Of a stretch of 39,156 bases of DNA, positions 7,058-16,007 are shown piece after piece. This DNA comes from a virus, in IMG/VR virus record IMGVR_UViG_3300017957_000027, positions 1 through 39,156 of that record; one strand, given 5' to 3'. The translations under genes and the position numbers were made by a program. The notes under the pieces are model-generated. The model was given only the letters and a program-made list of their open reading frames with translations, searched no databases and had not been told where the DNA came from. The stretch's first letter is position 1; each line of letters starts with the position of its first letter.

Positions 7058-7650
7058 GCGACAGGGAACTGCCATACCCCCTTCCGGGAAAGTGGGACCC
7101 GTCAGGCCCGTTCCGGAATCCTGGCGGGACCAACCCGCTTCCGCGACCAGCGAACCTGCCGGTCACGGTGTGGTTCGGTGCGCGTGTTCCCCTCACCTGG
7201 GAGACCATCAACGCAGACGGCGTGCTGTTCCGCGCGACGTGGGCATCTCCCGTCTTCGATCTGTACCCCTGGCTGCGTGGCATGTCTCCGGACAGCGCCA
7301 ACCAGTTGGCTGCGGGCGCGAACCCCATCTGGAACGGACCTTCGAGCCTCTTCCGGTTCCAGTTGAACTCGCCCGCCACGAACGGTCTGGGTGGACTTGA
7401 CCTCCGGGGTTTCCGTGCCACCTACCGTGAGTTTGGTCACATCTCGCAGGTCACGCAGGTCGAGAGCATTGACGCAGAGCAGGACATCACTGCTCAGGTC
7501 ACTGCGGCGCAGGACGCATCGGTGGTCCTGATCCAGCCCAAGAACATCCGGTACTACCGGGTCTTCACGACGTTCGAGGTGCTGGACAACTTCTCGTATG
7601 GGGGCGGCAACGCAGGTCCCCAGATCGCGATTCAGGGAGCGATGTACTGA
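7054..7650 (+). CDS. Beta-rich virion protein candidate (third)
   Basis: A 198-aa protein starting with GTG 7054 in a GTGA overlap with the preceding gene. The N-terminal 40 residues are Pro/Gly-rich. The rest alternates beta strands and loops, with many aromatic residues and a Gly/Asn-rich segment before VFTTFEVLDNF. No membrane helix or enzymatic motif. Its translational coupling to the genes at 6428 and 7650 points to products needed in related amounts, such as capsid, penton or spike components. Function inferred from context only. Confidence 0.55.
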   Translation: MSDRELPYPLPGKWDPSGPFRNPGGTNPLPRPANLPVTVWFGARVPLTWETINADGVLFRATWASPVFDLYPWLRGMSPDSANQLAAGANPIWNGPSSLFRFQLNSPATNGLGGLDLRGFRATYREFGHISQVTQVESIDAEQDITAQVTAAQDASVVLIQPKNIRYYRVFTTFEVLDNFSYGGGNAGPQIAIQGAMY

Positions 7651-8039
7651 TGCCTACCGTCAGTGGAAAGGCCGTTGGCTCCCAGAACGTCGCAAAGGCC
7701 GGGGTCAACCTCGAACAGAAGCAGGCGGACCTCGCTGCGGGCGTCACGTTCATCACGGACACGCTCGTCACTGCCGGGATGCCGAAGCTGTCGTTCGCGG
7801 TGACGTGCGACCAGACCCACAGCATTCAGGTCCTGTGTCAGGTCGCCTACCGTCGTGCGGCTGCGGGTATCGACAACTACGAGTTCCTGTCGATCCTGCC
7901 TGTCCAGCTTGCCAGCGCCAGCGGGCCGTTCTTCATTGAGATCAACGCCCCCGCTCAGGCCATCCGGATGCAGGTCACGAACCCCGGCGGGGCTCCCTCG
8001 ACGATCGACATCACGACGATCCTGATGGCTTCGGGCTGA
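7650..8039 (+). CDS. Small beta-rich virion protein candidate (fourth)
   Basis: A 129-aa protein with an ATGA overlap to both neighbours. After a short basic/helical start (1-30) it consists of regularly spaced beta strands (KLSFAVTCD, IQVLCQVAY, FFIEINAPAQAIRMQV, STIDITTILM). Two cysteines lie in the core strands. The size fits a penton, spike-base or decoration protein, a role inferred from its place between a capsid candidate and the membrane lysozyme. No family recognised. Confidence 0.55.
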   Translation: MPTVSGKAVGSQNVAKAGVNLEQKQADLAAGVTFITDTLVTAGMPKLSFAVTCDQTHSIQVLCQVAYRRAAAGIDNYEFLSILPVQLASASGPFFIEINAPAQAIRMQVTNPGGAPSTIDITTILMASG

Positions 8040-8590
8040 TGAGCCTCATTGGCGAGTTGACGAGCCGCGTCTCGCTGACCCCTCAGCAGTCCCAGAACGC
8101 CGCCATCATCATCGGGGAGTTCCGCAGTGCCGGGCTCCCTGCGAGTCTGGCTGCGGGTGCCATCGCCAATGCGTGGCACGAGAGCCGCTTGAACCACCTC
8201 GCTCACAACAAGTGGGGCGAGGACTCGGCAGGTCTGTTCCAGTTGAACGTGCGGGGCCTCGGGCATGGCATGTCGCTGGAGCAGCGGCTCGACCCGATCG
8301 AGAACACGCGCAAGGTCATCGCTGAGATCAAGCGGCGAGACCTCATTCCTCTCGTGAAGCAGAACCCGAGTGTCGCGTTCGCGGCCCAGCTCTTCGCGAA
8401 GGAGATCGAGCGGTGCGCTGCTTGCGGCTACCAGGGCGGAAGCAGCGAACTGTACAAGCGGGCCGAGACCGCCAACAAGTTCTTCCCGACCTACGTCGGG
8501 TATGGCTTCGCTTGGTGGTGGATCCCAGCGGGCGCTCTGGCCGTCGGAGGCGTAGCACTCGGCGTTCGGTACTACCTCAAGAACCGCTGA
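8039..8590 (+). CDS. Phage lysozyme-type peptidoglycan hydrolase with C-terminal membrane anchor
   Basis: A 183-aa enzyme. Residues 13-125 fit the phage tail lysozyme (Phage_lysozyme2-like) fold: LTPQQSQNAAIIIGEF, then AIANAWHESRLN with Glu48 as the expected catalytic acid, then EDSAGLFQLN. A Trp-rich membrane helix (about 159-178) and basic end anchor it. Such enzymes cut the glycan strands of peptidoglycan. In tailed phages the domain sits on tail proteins; an anchored copy next to capsid genes fits a virion-membrane entry enzyme, comparable in role to the transglycosylase of PRD1. ATGA overlap with the upstream gene. Confidence 0.85.
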   Translation: MSLIGELTSRVSLTPQQSQNAAIIIGEFRSAGLPASLAAGAIANAWHESRLNHLAHNKWGEDSAGLFQLNVRGLGHGMSLEQRLDPIENTRKVIAEIKRRDLIPLVKQNPSVAFAAQLFAKEIERCAACGYQGGSSELYKRAETANKFFPTYVGYGFAWWWIPAGALAVGGVALGVRYYLKNR

Positions 8591-8595
8591 GGCGC

Positions 8596-8608
8596 GTGAT
8601 ACCCTCCC
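8596..8608 (+). promoter_or_regulatory. GTGATAcCCTCCC leader motif (copy 1)
   Basis: It lies 31 bases before ATG 8627. A near-identical copy, GTGATAgCCTCCC at 15426, lies 30 bases before another gene start. The fixed distance and the gap between genes suggest a shared -10-like or leader element. No -35 box is evident. Confidence 0.35.
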
Positions 8609-8626
8609 GCATGGAGGAGTCCGCCT

Positions 8627-11600
8627 ATGCCGCGCATCGCTCTCGGAACGCACGTCGAGGTGGATGGCCTCCGTGGCGTCGTTGTGAGGCACAGCCCGCA
8701 GGGCATGGTGGACGTTCAGCCGGATGGAGAGGACTTCATCATCCGGAAGCGTGAGTCCGCCCTCCATCGACTGAACCCGGGCAAGGGCTCTCCTCCGCTC
8801 CGTGTTCGACGCGAAGTGGAGAAGATGCTCCACAACCCACCGTCGTCGTGGAAGGCGCTCTACCGTCGAATGGGGCTCCCTGCGAAGCCCTCGGTCGAGG
8901 ACTTCATCGACACGGTTCGGGGGTACACGCCATCTGGCCGCAGCGCCGAGGCGTACTACGGCCGAGAGATGGGGCAGGGACGACACGTCCCATCCAAGGC
9001 GGTCCGGGAGGCAGCCCTGCATGGCCTCCGGCTCTCCTACGACAACAACTACACCTCTGAGAGCGGTGTGGGCCTCGCCCGTGCCGTTCAACTCGTACTG
9101 GACCCCAGCATCGACGACCTCGCGAAGACCCGGATGCAGGGCTACCTGTCGCGGCACGAGCGGGACAAGCAGGCCAAGAACTTCGGCAACGACAAGAATC
9201 CCAGCGACGGCTACATGGCTTGGCTCAACTGGGGCGGAGATCCCGCAAAGGAATGGCTCGGCATGAGGAACAACCCCGCAGGTCGGAAGCCCGACGTGAT
9301 GAAGAAGCAGGACGCTCAGTTCCAGGCTGTCGTGCAGGGCATCTACGAGACCCTCATGGCGAAGCACCTGGGCGTTGAAGACCTCTACCTGCCGACGGGT
9401 GAGCGGATTGACCTCATCGCGTTCAGTGAGGGTGACCTCAGCAAGCGTGAGGTCCGGGACACGCTGTCCCGCGCCTTCGCCATCGCGACCCGGCAGGGTC
9501 AGAAGCATGGGTACCTCCGTCCCGGAAGCCGGGAGCCCACAGCCAAGGGTCGCCGCCGCGCCTACGCCCGCTTCAAGGACCGGGACCTCCGGGCGCAGAA
9601 CGCGCAGGACTACGAGGTGACGCTTGCGATGGCCCGCAAGAGCAGTCCGCTCCGCGTGGTCCAGAAGGGTCGGGGCAAGTCCAAGAAGTTCTTCGTCGAG
9701 CCTCACATCGAGGGTGTGAGCAAGCGCGGGTACAAGACGCAGCTTGGCGCAGTCAACGCCATCGAGCGGGTCATGGGACTTCGCATGAACCCGGGTCCGC
9801 TCGACGACATGGTGGCGGATCTCGACGGCGACCCCAACACGGTGTCCCTGGGCGAACTGTGGGACGACTTCGACGAGTGGGTCGAGACGAGCAAGGAGCG
9901 GCTCCTCCCGAGCGCATCCAAGTACCACTCCGAACTCATCCAGTCCCTCAACTCCATGTACCGCAAGCGGGGGATGACGCCGCTTGAGGCCAACAAGGCG
10001 ACCGCAGAGGAGTTCCGGAAGCACTACAACTCCTACACGGGCGTCTTCGCTCCTCAGATGCGGAAGGCCGTCGTAGGCATCCTCCTGAAGCTCGATCCCG
10101 AGTCGCTCCGAAGCAGCCCGGCTCAGGTCACGCCGGAACAGCGGGCACGTCTGCGTCAGGTCGAGCGGGCCAAGTTCGGAGGCGCGCGTGTCGTGCCCAG
10201 CGCAGTCGGTCAGTCCGAAGTGGAAGGACCGGCATTCGTCGCAGGCGTCCGGTCCGGAAAGGAGGAATCCGAGCGCCGCAAGGCTTCCAAGGCCAAGGGC
10301 AAGGTCAAGGCAGCAATCGCACGCAAGGGTGATGGGATCGGTGCCCTGAGCCGCAAGGGTAGTGCTGCGGAGGACCGGACCTTCACTGCACCTCCCGGGT
10401 TCCAGGGCGCGAACTACGTGAGCCTCCGGCGCGTCATGGATGAGGAGGGCAACGAGGTCACCGCTGCGGGCCTCATCTCCTACGACGTGGCCGGAAACGG
10501 CAACATGACGCTCTTCTTCAGTGAAGGGGACACACTCCGTCGGCTCTCGCTGAACGTGCCCGATGCCGTCGCGAAGAAGGTCTACTCGGCGTCTTCCGCA
10601 GAAGAAGCCAATGAGATCATGTCCTTGATGGGTCGGACGCCGCTGGGTATCCAGCCGATGTCGATGCAGAACGGGAAGATCGTCTACGCCCCCATCACGC
10701 CCACAGAGGTGCAGACGATCCTCGACGAGAAGCCTGAGGCGAACTTCCGGAAGTTGGCTCAGTACATCTGGGACAACGGCTCCTCGATGCGTGAGCGGGT
10801 CATGGAGTACGTCCCTCCGCGAATCGATCTCGCTGAAGTGACGGTGTTCGACGACCGCCTCGGGAAGCCCACTCAGACCACGACCTACGTCATTCATGGC
10901 GTGGGTGGGAACGTGCGCCGCATTCAGGAAGCCATCCGGCGATCCCAGCCCCGCCGCAAGACGTGGACCTCTTGGAAGGAAGCCGGAGCCAAGTTCTCCG
11001 ACCCGAAGGGAACATGGAACACCCGGGGGTCCCATCGCACGGTCGGGCATCGGGGTAAGTACTACGTCGTCGGCCCTCTGGTGGGAGAGGGCTACTCGGC
11101 CAGTGACTACCGGAAGTACACGAAGTGGCTCCGCCAGTTCGCCAATCTTCCTGCGGAGTTGCAGAAGAAGTACGGCGACACTCTGAGCACCGTCACCCCT
11201 GACCGATTCACGTTCAAGACGAAGACAGCCGCCGAGGCTGTCCGGAAGCGCCTCGACCGGAAGCTGGGAACGAAGCGGGTCCCGCTGGATTCGCTCCCCG
11301 GGTACTACGGGTTCTACATCCGTCCCGAGAAGCAGGGACCCGATCTTGGCTACGCAGCCGCTGTCGCTCTCGCAGACGAACTGGGAGTTGACGGTCCGGG
11401 CCTCATCGTTCCGCAGGGGCGCGGTGCTCAGGTGGCACGACTTGCTGGCGGGGTCAAGAGTAGCCGGGAGTTTGGTCAGGACCGGAGGGTGATTGTCCAG
11501 GGCCTGAAGGACCGGTACAACGAGATCGGAGAGACCTACACCGAAGCCCTTGGGCAAGCGCGCACCCGCCGTGAGCAGGAACGTCTCGCTGGGATCAACG

Positions 11601-11725
11601 AGCGCTGCCAGACCGTCCGCCGGGCACTCAAGATGCTGGACGACTTGAGAAGTGACCCCGAGAAGTTCGAGATTCTGAGCCAGCGCATCGCCAACACTCT
11701 GGATGACATCGAGGACACCTTCTGA
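8627..11725 (+). CDS. Very large hypothetical protein with KOW/SH3-like N-terminus
   Basis: A 1032-aa soluble protein, the longest in the window. Residues 1-45 resemble a small SH3/KOW-type barrel (THVEVDGLRGVVV, then MVDVQPDGEDFIIR). The remainder is basic and multi-domain, with Asn-Pro motifs at several apparent domain joints (RLNPG, RNNPAG, RMNPG, HNPP). A Lys-rich, probably flexible linker lies near residues 540-580. The C-terminus (about 945-1032) is helical. No catalytic motif is recognised. GGAGG precedes ATG 8627. It may be an internal or minor structural protein, possibly DNA-binding; this is a guess from charge and position. Confidence 0.8.
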   Translation: MPRIALGTHVEVDGLRGVVVRHSPQGMVDVQPDGEDFIIRKRESALHRLNPGKGSPPLRVRREVEKMLHNPPSSWKALYRRMGLPAKPSVEDFIDTVRGYTPSGRSAEAYYGREMGQGRHVPSKAVREAALHGLRLSYDNNYTSESGVGLARAVQLVLDPSIDDLAKTRMQGYLSRHERDKQAKNFGNDKNPSDGYMAWLNWGGDPAKEWLGMRNNPAGRKPDVMKKQDAQFQAVVQGIYETLMAKHLGVEDLYLPTGERIDLIAFSEGDLSKREVRDTLSRAFAIATRQGQKHGYLRPGSREPTAKGRRRAYARFKDRDLRAQNAQDYEVTLAMARKSSPLRVVQKGRGKSKKFFVEPHIEGVSKRGYKTQLGAVNAIERVMGLRMNPGPLDDMVADLDGDPNTVSLGELWDDFDEWVETSKERLLPSASKYHSELIQSLNSMYRKRGMTPLEANKATAEEFRKHYNSYTGVFAPQMRKAVVGILLKLDPESLRSSPAQVTPEQRARLRQVERAKFGGARVVPSAVGQSEVEGPAFVAGVRSGKEESERRKASKAKGKVKAAIARKGDGIGALSRKGSAAEDRTFTAPPGFQGANYVSLRRVMDEEGNEVTAAGLISYDVAGNGNMTLFFSEGDTLRRLSLNVPDAVAKKVYSASSAEEANEIMSLMGRTPLGIQPMSMQNGKIVYAPITPTEVQTILDEKPEANFRKLAQYIWDNGSSMRERVMEYVPPRIDLAEVTVFDDRLGKPTQTTTYVIHGVGGNVRRIQEAIRRSQPRRKTWTSWKEAGAKFSDPKGTWNTRGSHRTVGHRGKYYVVGPLVGEGYSASDYRKYTKWLRQFANLPAELQKKYGDTLSTVTPDRFTFKTKTAAEAVRKRLDRKLGTKRVPLDSLPGYYGFYIRPEKQGPDLGYAAAVALADELGVDGPGLIVPQGRGAQVARLAGGVKSSREFGQDRRVIVQGLKDRYNEIGETYTEALGQARTRREQERLAGINERCQTVRRALKMLDDLRSDPEKFEILSQRIANTLDDIEDTF

Positions 11726-12285
11726 TGGCCTACACCCACGCCTACATGCTGAAGCAGAACCTCCGGGACATCGAGATGATGGCTCGGGCCACCAATGCGC
11801 GACTCACGGATGAGTCCTACGTCATGCCGTGGGAGTCAGACCTCGTGAGCCGGGCCTCGACGCACCTGTTCTCGGTCCACCGTCGCCGGAAGCTCCAGCG
11901 GAACTTTGGTGGCGTTTCGCGCGACTACGGCTTCCTTGACGGAGGCTGTGGCACCTTCCTGGGGATCGGTGTGAAGGATCCGGTCAAGAAGGCGTGCATC
12001 CTTGAGCGGAAGATCCGGAAGGCGCAGGACAAGTGCGCTCGGGGCAAGCAGAAGCACTGCGACAAGGCCGCGCGGTACCAGTCCGAACTGGCGACCATCT
12101 CGGGTGGCGGTCTGACTCCCGGTGCAGGTACTCCGCTCGATGCCTACTACCAGCAGGCGTTGCAGGCGCAGCAGATCGCCGCGACGGACGCCTCTCAGGC
12201 CGGTGGGATCGAGAAGTACCTCCCCGTCCTCCTGGCTGGGACCCTGGGCCTCGGGACCATCTACCTCGGGAGCAAGTTGCTGTGA
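11725..12285 (+). CDS. Cysteine-containing membrane protein with RNFG motif
   Basis: A 186-aa protein in ATGA overlap with the long gene before it. It carries an internal LQRNFGG (about residues 57-63), matching the N-terminal motif of four other small proteins here. A cysteine-rich basic helical stretch follows (CGTF, then KACILERKIRKAQDKCARG and KHCDKAA), then a Gly/Ala/Gln linker and a C-terminal membrane helix (about 168-185). The cysteines could bind metal or form disulfides. No family known. Likely an integral virion component. Confidence 0.75.
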   Translation: MAYTHAYMLKQNLRDIEMMARATNARLTDESYVMPWESDLVSRASTHLFSVHRRRKLQRNFGGVSRDYGFLDGGCGTFLGIGVKDPVKKACILERKIRKAQDKCARGKQKHCDKAARYQSELATISGGGLTPGAGTPLDAYYQQALQAQQIAATDASQAGGIEKYLPVLLAGTLGLGTIYLGSKLL

Positions 12286-12908
12286 GCACCTACGGGGCCA
12301 CCACGCGGCAGGCAGAGACCGCTGCGACGACCGTCGGCATCGTCGGGTCGGTGGCGGGGATTCCCAGCACGGCTGCCACTGTCTCCGGGCTGGTAGCGGC
12401 TGCGGGTGCCTCGTCAGCGGCCCCCGTCGTGGGCTGGGTCGTTGCGGGTGGTCTGGTCGTGGCCGCGAGCATCATCCAAGTGGTGACGATGCTCAAGCAG
12501 CGTCGCATCCGTGAGTCACAGGCGATTCAGATCGCGCAGCAACTCGGCCTTCCGGGCGCGGCTTCTGTTCCGGGCTGGATCTTCGAGGCGCTGAAGATGA
12601 CGCCGAGCCGTCGGAAGATTGAAGCGCAGCGCCTGGAGCGCGCGCTCTCCCGTGGTGGGACCATCAAGGACCCGGTGTGGCGCGCCAAGACCAAGCTCAC
12701 CATCATCGGAGCCATCGATCTCATCGAGATGGCTGATGCACGGGCTGCGAAGGGTCTTCGGCCCATCCCTCCGACGGAAGCGGAAGTCCGGGCGATCATG
12801 GCGAAGACCGAGGACATCAAGCGGCGCACCCAGATGGCTGAGTACGCCAAGATCGGAGTGGTCGCAGGAGTCCTCGGGCTGATTGGCTACGCGCTGTTCA
12901 GCGACTGA
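12282..12908 (+). CDS. Multi-helix membrane protein
   Basis: A 208-aa protein starting with GTG 12282 in a GTGA overlap. The N-terminal 70 residues are small-residue-rich and hydrophobic, with membrane helices at about 15-40 and 48-70. A basic amphipathic soluble region (75-185) follows, and the C-terminus is a third membrane helix (about 189-206). No enzymatic motif. The stop overlaps the convergent gene at 12898 by 11 bases. Probably a membrane structural protein; function unknown. Confidence 0.75.
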   Translation: MSTYGATTRQAETAATTVGIVGSVAGIPSTAATVSGLVAAAGASSAAPVVGWVVAGGLVVAASIIQVVTMLKQRRIRESQAIQIAQQLGLPGAASVPGWIFEALKMTPSRRKIEAQRLERALSRGGTIKDPVWRAKTKLTIIGAIDLIEMADARAAKGLRPIPPTEAEVRAIMAKTEDIKRRTQMAEYAKIGVVAGVLGLIGYALFSD

Positions 12909-13734
12909 CCCGACGGAACTCGCTCATCCGAATGGACCGGACTTCCAACTGGTCGGTTCCCCTCAATCGCCCGACATTGATCCGGTACGAAGTGTTCGCT
13001 CCGGCAGAACTGACGTCATGGGCGGTGTACGCCAGGACTGGACCGAGCCCCGGGACGGTCCCCTTCTTGTCGTACTCGAAGTCGTAGAAGCCTGCGTCTC
13101 GGATCGCAGCCTCAGCCTGACCCCGTGCGGGCACACGACCGTATCGATACGAAGGGTTGGCTGACATCGAGTAGACGCCGATCACATCCCCGAGAACATC
13201 GTTGATGTACCGCTCGATCCGGCGGCCTGCGCCGCGCCGAGGCCCGGAGACCGTCATCTTGACCGTCTTGAACCGGTACTTTCCTGCTCGCTCCTCTGAG
13301 ACCTCAGCGGACACGCGCGTAGCGAGTCCTTCCTCGATCAGGGTCTCCCCCAACTCCTCCGCACGATACACAGGGTCGAAGATGTTGGGCCGAGGTTCGA
13401 TGTGATAGACCGTGGCTCGGGGATTGTTCGGGTTGGCAACCATGCGGGCACGACCTCGGCCTGACATGCGAGCGTTGATGGTCTTCTTGCGCTCGGCCCA
13501 GAAGGACTTGAGGCTGGGATGGGCTGCGATTGCCCGCTTCGCGATCTGGTCCCGCTGTCCCTTCTTCTTGTCGTAAGACGGGGAGGCGATCAGCACGAGC
13601 GCGTACCGGGCGCGACCGATCGGGTACAAGGGGTAGCTCCCGACGTTTGGAGCCATCGTGGGGATTCCAAAGCCCTTCTGACCGTACTGGTTCCAGACAG
13701 ATGCGTACTTCCCGCTGCGGCGCTGCCTTGCCAT
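12898..13734 (-). CDS. Basic hypothetical protein
   Basis: A 278-aa protein on the minus strand within a plus-strand region. It begins very basic (MARQRRSGKYASV), contains VANPNNPRAT and SANPSYRYG, and has a mixed alpha/beta C-terminal half. No membrane helix and no known motif. GGAGTGAGAC precedes the ATG. Its high Arg content and NP motifs link it to the virion set rather than to replication genes. It is transcribed away from the SNF2 gene, sharing the interval 13735-13812. Confidence 0.75.
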   Translation of the reverse strand: MARQRRSGKYASVWNQYGQKGFGIPTMAPNVGSYPLYPIGRARYALVLIASPSYDKKKGQRDQIAKRAIAAHPSLKSFWAERKKTINARMSGRGRARMVANPNNPRATVYHIEPRPNIFDPVYRAEELGETLIEEGLATRVSAEVSEERAGKYRFKTVKMTVSGPRRGAGRRIERYINDVLGDVIGVYSMSANPSYRYGRVPARGQAEAAIRDAGFYDFEYDKKGTVPGLGPVLAYTAHDVSSAGANTSYRINVGRLRGTDQLEVRSIRMSEFRRVSR

Positions 13735-13812
13735 GTCTCACTCCGGAGTCGGTGATTAGGGTACTGTCGCTTCCCTTGTCTGACCAGAGTGAAAGCCGCC
13801 ACGGAGTGCCAT
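13735..13812. promoter_or_regulatory. Divergent intergenic region
   Basis: It lies between the minus gene at 13734 and the plus gene at 13813, so promoters for both should be near. It contains the perfect palindrome ACTCCGGAGT (13740-13749), which includes the Shine-Dalgarno of the minus gene. No clear -35/-10 pair could be assigned. Confidence 0.35.
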
Positions 13813-15429
13813 GTGCCCGAGTTGATCCTGCGGCCCTTTCAGGAAGAAGACGTACAGTTCCTGAAGGAGAACGACTACAACGCGCTGGTCGCCAACGCTC
13901 CTGGGACGGGCAAGACCATCGAGGTGCTCGCCTGCATCAAGCGAGACATCGCGAAGTTGACGCCGGCTCTCATCGTCTGCCCGAGCAGCGTGGTCACGAA
14001 CTGGTGCCGTGAGGCCCGGAAGTGGCTGGGCCGTGTGCGGATCCATGCGGTCAAGGACATGAAGAGCCCCATCCCCCGAAAGCGGGCACACATCATGGTC
14101 GTGCCCTGGTCGATGCTGGCGGACCGGGAACTGGAACTGGCACACTACGGCTTCAAGATGCTCGTCGCGGACGAGGCTCACTTCGCCAAGAACCCCGAGG
14201 CGCAGCGCAGTCAGGCGCTGATGACCATCAGCAAGAAGGTCAACCATCGCCTGCTCCTGACGGGCACTCCCATCGTCAACACGAGCCTCGAACTCGACGC
14301 CATCAACAGCTACTTCGGGACGACTGAGCCACCTCCGATGATCCGGCGGCTCCTCGAAGATGTTGCACCGGACATCCCTCCGAAGGTCCGGAGTCGCCTG
14401 ACGGTTCGGCTGCGTCAGAAGGACCGCCGCCGGTACATGCGACTGGACGCGGACTTCACAGAGTGGCTGGAGGCCGAACTCCGGAAGCGCATGGATGCAG
14501 GCGAGGCGGAGGCCGCCGCAGCGCGGGCGCTCGCAGCCGAAGCGCTCGTGAAGGTCGGGTACCTGCGGCGTGTTCTGGGCGAGAGCAAGGTCTACGCGGC
14601 GGCGGACTGGGCGAGTCGGGCGGCACGTCTCGGAGAACCTGTCGTGCTGTTCGCGGAGCATCAGGAGGTCATCCGGCGGCTTCAGATCCTGCTCCGCAAG
14701 CAGCGCATCAAGTTCGTGACCATCGACGGGAACAGCACCCGCAAGAAGCGCCAGAAGGCCATCGACGACTTCCAGCAGGGCCGAACTGCCGTCTTCATCG
14801 GGAGCAAGGCTGCGAAGGAGGGCATCACGCTCACGCGGGCTCGGCACCTCATGTTCGTCGAGCGGTACTTCACCGCAGCCGACGAGGAGCAGGCAGAGGA
14901 CCGCATCCGGCGCATTGGTCAGCGCTCCAAGACGACCATCTGGCAGCTCCACGCGCAGGACACCATCGACGATCGGCTGTCCGACATCGTGGAGACGAAG
15001 CGTCGCATCGTCCGTCAGGCGATCGGGACCGCAGACATCCGGGAGAAGGACGAGGACGCCGTGGCGCGTCTGGTGGCGAAGTGGAACACCCACCTCCAGC
15101 CGAAGCGGGACAAGCCCGTCGCTCTGGGACTGAGCAAGCCGCTGCCTCCGCTGCCTCCGACGCCGAACGTGCATCAGATCGTGTTCGCGAAGCCCCGCTG
15201 GAACGAGCGCTCCGCGCAGGTCTGGATGGCGATGCACGGGTACCACTACGCCCAGTTCGGGACACAGGGCCACTTAGTCCGGATGTGGAATCACGACGCC
15301 ATGAAGTTCGTTCCCAACACGTTCAAGACCATCCAGCTCGCGAAGGATGTCCACGCCATCATTGGTACGAGAAAGCCGGATAGCACTCGGCGCAAGCGCA
15401 AGGGATCGCGGAGAAAGCGTCGGCGGTGA
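13813..15429 (+). CDS. SNF2-family DEAH helicase/translocase
   Basis: About 538 aa. GTG 13813 is preferred (GGAG six bases before); GTG 13789 is the alternative. Helicase motifs in order: Walker A APGTGKT (29-35), CPSSVVTNW (Ia), VADEAH (118-123), LLLTGTP (147-153), and motif VI QAEDRIRRIGQ in the second RecA-like lobe. Family members translocate on duplex DNA and remodel DNA structures or remove proteins. A basic tail (RRKRKGSRRKRRR) could bind DNA. Unusually, it lies among virion genes rather than with replication genes, and a second SNF2 gene lies at 35795. A role in genome packaging or delivery is possible but speculative. Confidence 0.92.
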   Translation: MPELILRPFQEEDVQFLKENDYNALVANAPGTGKTIEVLACIKRDIAKLTPALIVCPSSVVTNWCREARKWLGRVRIHAVKDMKSPIPRKRAHIMVVPWSMLADRELELAHYGFKMLVADEAHFAKNPEAQRSQALMTISKKVNHRLLLTGTPIVNTSLELDAINSYFGTTEPPPMIRRLLEDVAPDIPPKVRSRLTVRLRQKDRRRYMRLDADFTEWLEAELRKRMDAGEAEAAAARALAAEALVKVGYLRRVLGESKVYAAADWASRAARLGEPVVLFAEHQEVIRRLQILLRKQRIKFVTIDGNSTRKKRQKAIDDFQQGRTAVFIGSKAAKEGITLTRARHLMFVERYFTAADEEQAEDRIRRIGQRSKTTIWQLHAQDTIDDRLSDIVETKRRIVRQAIGTADIREKDEDAVARLVAKWNTHLQPKRDKPVALGLSKPLPPLPPTPNVHQIVFAKPRWNERSAQVWMAMHGYHYAQFGTQGHLVRMWNHDAMKFVPNTFKTIQLAKDVHAIIGTRKPDSTRRKRKGSRRKRRR

Positions 15430-15438
15430 TAGCCTCCC
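15426..15438 (+). promoter_or_regulatory. GTGATAgCCTCCC leader motif (copy 2)
   Basis: It lies 30 bases before ATG 15456 and matches the copy at 8596-8608 at 12 of 13 positions. It overlaps the stop of the SNF2 gene. Function unknown. Confidence 0.35.
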
Positions 15439-15455
15439 CGTGAAGGAGTCTCACT

Positions 15456-16007
15456 ATGATGCACGGTGTAGTCCGCAAGGGCGTCATCCCCCTCCATTCT
15501 GCCACTGGCGACATGGGCTATGGAGCCTACGGCGTCCGACTCGCTGGCGTGGGCTGGCCGAGTTGGAACTGGCGGCAATACAAGTACTCCCAGTGCCCCG
15601 GCTACCGCAAGCAGGTGGACCTCTTCGTCAAGAAGAAAGAGGAGTACAAGGCGAAGTACGGCACCATCGGCTGGTTCAAGGGAGGCAGCCAGGACGCCGC
15701 CAACCACCTCCGCGCCATCGAGAAGCGTGGCAAGGCCGAGTGGAAGAAGTGCAAGGCTGTACGGAAGGCCGGCAAGAAGGGCTGGACTGACATCTCGGCT
15801 GGCGGTGCGGGCATGGCTGCGGGCGGAAGCGCGCTGGTCGATCCCCTCACCGGGATGCCGATGGACACGTCCATGGTCAGCGCCGAGGTCGATGAGGGCG
15901 GGATCGGAAGTGGAGTCTGGCTCGCACTCGGCGGACTGCTTCTCGTCACGGGCACCGTCGTCGCCGTCAGGAAGTACAGGAAGGGCCGGAAGGGCCGCCG
16001 TCGGTGA
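15456..16007 (+). CDS. C-terminally anchored basic membrane protein
   Basis: A 183-aa protein. AAGGAG lies seven bases before ATG 15456; ATG 15459 is also possible. The N-terminus is Gly/Tyr/Trp-rich (YGAYGVRLAGVGW). A Lys-rich helical middle follows (about 48-112) with two cysteines that frame it (QCPGYR and KKCKAV), then a Gly/Met-rich linker, a membrane helix (about 152-171) and a strongly basic tail. The layout resembles the gene at 11725. Probably a virion membrane protein; function unknown. Confidence 0.78.
   Translation: MMHGVVRKGVIPLHSATGDMGYGAYGVRLAGVGWPSWNWRQYKYSQCPGYRKQVDLFVKKKEEYKAKYGTIGWFKGGSQDAANHLRAIEKRGKAEWKKCKAVRKAGKKGWTDISAGGAGMAAGGSALVDPLTGMPMDTSMVSAEVDEGGIGSGVWLALGGLLLVTGTVVAVRKYRKGRKGRRR

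Noticed and set aside
7955-11557. Open frame of 1200 codons on the minus strand
   Set aside because: It lies opposite the 1032-aa gene and neighbours, has a low-complexity Val/Leu/Arg/Asp composition typical of antisense frames in GC-rich DNA, and crosses several well-supported gene junctions.
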